A stretch of DNA of 64,000 nt from Asticcacaulis biprosthecium C19 (GTDB lineage: Bacteria > Pseudomonadota > Alphaproteobacteria > Caulobacterales > Caulobacteraceae), in the NCBI RefSeq assembly GCF_000204015.1, contig NZ_GL883080.1, positions 621,282-685,281 of the forward strand. The letters run 5' to 3'. The position numbers were made by a program, and so were the translations under genes. Positions 61,993-64,000 of this stretch are shown piece by piece (position 1 is the first letter of the stretch; each line of letters starts with the position of its first letter). A model generated the notes under the pieces. The model worked only from the letters and a program-made list of their open reading frames with translations. It did not search any database and was not told the origin of the DNA.

Positions 61993-62020
61993 CCGCGCCG
62001 GACCGAAGGGGCCGGCGCGG
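61993..62020. terminator. Bidirectional hairpin between TonB receptor and GH27 gene
   Basis: CCGCGCCGG (61993-62001) pairs with CCGGCGCGG (62012-62020) around a 10-nt loop. It lies in the 41-bp space between two convergent stop codons and may serve both. Confidence 0.6.
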
Positions 62021-62026
62021 CGGCAT

Positions 62027-63964
62027 TCAGTTCGACAGAGCGGCATTGCCCCAGGTGACGACGGTGCGTTCAGCGTTACCCGGTGCGGTACTGCGGGCAA
62101 CAAGTTCCAGGAGTTTGTAGCCAGCAACATCCGCCGACAAGGTTTCTGGCGCCGATCCGAAACCTAAGGCGGACGACTGCGCCAGCAGCTTTCCATCGCC
62201 GTAGACGTAGAAGGTTACGGGCGTAGCGGTATCGAGTGTCGAGTCGTCCACGCCGACGCTGGCGGTGATGCGCCGTTCGTCTTTAAGCCTGACCTCCAGG
62301 CGCGAATTGGCAAGGATGCCGATGCCGCTGGCGAAAGGCTTGCCCCCAATCTGGAGGCTTCGGCCAAAGGGCGTCGCATCGGCCTGGGCGCCGCCCCAGC
62401 CGGCGTACATCGGCAGGTCGCCACGGCCGCGGCTGCCGGCCCAGGGACTGACCGCGCGGTGAATGAACGGATCGGCCTGGGGCGTCACCACGCCGTCAAC
62501 CGCCGGATTTACCCGCCCCGGAATTTCGGAGAGATAGATGCCGCCTTTTAGGGTTCGTGTCCCGTGGGCGTCGAAGATCAGGGTCTGGCGCGGTTCGACG
62601 CGCAATTTGACCTCGCCCTTGAAGGCCGGCAAGGCCGCCTTCGTCCACAGATCCACCAGGTGGACGTCGTCCGCCGCCATATATTTCAGATGATCGGCGG
62701 TGAGGATCACGTCCTGCGGCGCGGTACCGCGGTTAAAGATGGCGACCGCCTTGCGCGCCGGGTCATCGCCACGGCTTTTGACGAAGATCTGTACGTCGTC
62801 GGTCTCATAGGCCAGAACGGCCTGGTGGCCGGAAGGATCCTGGTTGAGGGCGATCAGATCGCTGTTGCCAAAGATCTCCATCAGTTCCGGCGGGGCCTTG
62901 CGCAGGTCATAGCCGATGATCAACGGCGCGCTGATCATGGCCCACAGCGCAAAGTGAGACTTGGCCTCGGTCAGGTGGTTTTCATCGAAGTCGCCATGAC
63001 CGACGAACAGCATGTCGGGATCGTTCCAGCTACCCGGATGGGCATACAGGGCCCGCGTCGCGGCGCTGTCGAAATTGGTCAGCATCCGCCCCCAACTCGG
63101 CGTGATATCATCGCTCGTCCGCGACAGGTTGCCGACGTTCTTGGCCCAGGATCGCACATCCGCCGACCCCCAGGCGCAAATGGAGAAGACGTAGTCGCCG
63201 TCGGGGTTGTAGTGCTTCAGGTGATCGGCGACCTCGGTGTAGAGCGCCTTGATTTCGGTGACATCTGTGCGGTTGACCGACTGGAAATCGATCAGCGGCA
63301 CCAGCGCCTGGTACTGGCCGTCCTTGACCTTTGCGCTGTCGGGCGCGAAGGCCCTGACGCCGCAACCATCGACCTTGATGAAGTCGAAGCCCCAATCCTC
63401 GAAATAGAGCTTCAAATCCTTCTCGGCATGGCCATACAGCCCGACCTCGCGCTCGGCAAGGGTGCCTTCTGGCAGGTTCGGCGTGCCAGGGCCGCCATAG
63501 GCTTGGGAGCAGGAATTGCGGCCGAGGTCGGAATAGATGCCGGCCTTGAGCCCCATGCGGTGGATCTGGTCGGTAAAGGGTCGGAAGCTGGACTCGTCGG
63601 GTCCACCGGTTGCCGCGGACGGAAAGATCGCCGTGCGTACCTGCATGCGGCCGTCGCTCTGGCGGCGCTTCAGCCACCAGCCATCGTCGATGTTGATATA
63701 GAGATAGCCCTTGGCGGCCAGGCCGCTGGCCACGATCGTATTGGCGGAATCGAGGACGCGCGCCTCGGTCACATCCGTGCCGAAAGCGTTCCAGGAGCTC
63801 CAGCCCATGGGCGGGGTGGCGGCGCGACCTGCCGTATAGGCGCTCCAGCGGCCCGTCGGCGCCAGGGGATCTGAGCCGGCAGAGGCGGATGCGGCGGGCA
63901 GGGCTGCCCAGAGAAGAGATAGGGCGAAAAGGCCGCAAGTGGCCAAACGTAAGGTGCGCTTCAT
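62027..63964 (-). CDS. Secreted GH27 alpha-galactosidase with C-terminal NPCBM domain
   Basis: A 645-residue enzyme with a signal peptide (residues 1-28). The barrel opens with PPMGWSSWNAFG; the nucleophile is D199 in FIKVDGCG, the probable acid/base is D286 in RTSDDI, and WNDPDML is the family's late signature. A beta-sandwich follows to about residue 470, then an NPCBM carbohydrate-binding domain (about 490-640; GIGILANSRLEVRL, SVGVDDS). GH27 enzymes remove alpha-galactosyl, sometimes beta-arabinopyranosyl, residues. The start codon lies 36 bp from the window edge, so the promoter is mostly outside. Likely periplasmic or surface-bound, and partner to the convergent TonB receptor. Confidence 0.9.
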   Translation of the reverse strand: MKRTLRLATCGLFALSLLWAALPAASASAGSDPLAPTGRWSAYTAGRAATPPMGWSSWNAFGTDVTEARVLDSANTIVASGLAAKGYLYINIDDGWWLKRRQSDGRMQVRTAIFPSAATGGPDESSFRPFTDQIHRMGLKAGIYSDLGRNSCSQAYGGPGTPNLPEGTLAEREVGLYGHAEKDLKLYFEDWGFDFIKVDGCGVRAFAPDSAKVKDGQYQALVPLIDFQSVNRTDVTEIKALYTEVADHLKHYNPDGDYVFSICAWGSADVRSWAKNVGNLSRTSDDITPSWGRMLTNFDSAATRALYAHPGSWNDPDMLFVGHGDFDENHLTEAKSHFALWAMISAPLIIGYDLRKAPPELMEIFGNSDLIALNQDPSGHQAVLAYETDDVQIFVKSRGDDPARKAVAIFNRGTAPQDVILTADHLKYMAADDVHLVDLWTKAALPAFKGEVKLRVEPRQTLIFDAHGTRTLKGGIYLSEIPGRVNPAVDGVVTPQADPFIHRAVSPWAGSRGRGDLPMYAGWGGAQADATPFGRSLQIGGKPFASGIGILANSRLEVRLKDERRITASVGVDDSTLDTATPVTFYVYGDGKLLAQSSALGFGSAPETLSADVAGYKLLELVARSTAPGNAERTVVTWGNAALSN

Positions 63965-64000
63965 TCCAGGCCTTTTGGGTGACGGAGAGTCGTTCTCGTC

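Noticed and set aside
1..64000. Insertion sequences, prophage, toxin-antitoxin or CRISPR elements
   Set aside because: No transposase, integrase, phage structural gene, toxin pair or regularly spaced repeats were found.

Overview
The window is a GC-rich alphaproteobacterial chromosome segment. Three long TonB-dependent receptors, secreted glycosidases (GH31, GH1, GH27), FNR/FixK-type TTGAT-N4-ATCAA boxes and a cytochrome bd operon point to Caulobacteraceae (an Asticcacaulis-like oligotroph is my best guess). That placement is an inference from gene content; the window has no rRNA or other marker that would settle it.

Layout. 0-9.7 kb holds housekeeping and orphan genes: a CPBP membrane protease cut by the window edge, a triple-BON protein, a DUF6544-like protein, a Tat/lipobox Acg-type nitroreductase, metG, a dienelactone hydrolase, three tandem DUF805 proteins, rlmB, then tRNA-Tyr and tRNA-Gly. 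10.0-12.9 kb is a secreted GH31 enzyme with a PA14 domain. 13.0-31.6 kb is a catabolic island. A leftward block (TonB receptor, MFS transporter, DenD-like dehydrogenase) diverges from a LysR regulator. Behind the regulator comes a tightly packed seven-gene operon: FAD monooxygenase, C-C-type alpha/beta hydrolase, FAH-family enzyme, cupin, two-domain extradiol dioxygenase, Rieske-reductase fusion and Tat-exported GH1 glucosidase. A second TonB receptor, a DUF3237 gene broken by an amber codon, and a secreted tannase/feruloyl-esterase-family enzyme follow. The gene set reads as uptake, deglycosylation or de-esterification, hydroxylation, ring cleavage and hydrolysis of a plant phenolic glycoside or ester. 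The exact substrate cannot be read from sequence.

31.8-34.3 kb carries ompW and hemN around FNR boxes. 34.4-49.0 kb is a signalling block: a multi-PAS histidine kinase, a response regulator fused to an RsbW-like ATPase, and a chemosensory cluster (STAS, cheY, cheA, cheW, MCP, cheR, cheD, cheB, soluble MCP-like protein) followed by a second STAS protein and a PP2C/SpoIIE phosphatase. It combines a chemosensory array with partner-switch components. The first STAS gene is frameshifted in a T5 run.

49.2-59.4 kb is a low-oxygen/nitric-oxide island: a degenerate MoaB-like protein, an RIC/YtfE-like di-iron repair gene interrupted by two in-frame UGA codons, a candidate FNR-activated small RNA, a cysteine-free DNR-type Crp/Fnr regulator, a hemerythrin-like protein, a flavodoxin-fold oxidoreductase, cydDC and cydABX. 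Several FNR boxes here sit near -41.5 relative to plausible -10 elements. 59.6-64.0 kb ends with a third TonB receptor convergent with a GH27-NPCBM alpha-galactosidase.

A dispersed ~105-bp hairpin repeat occurs twice, each time supplying the stop codon of an outer-membrane protein gene. No insertion sequence, prophage or CRISPR array was seen.
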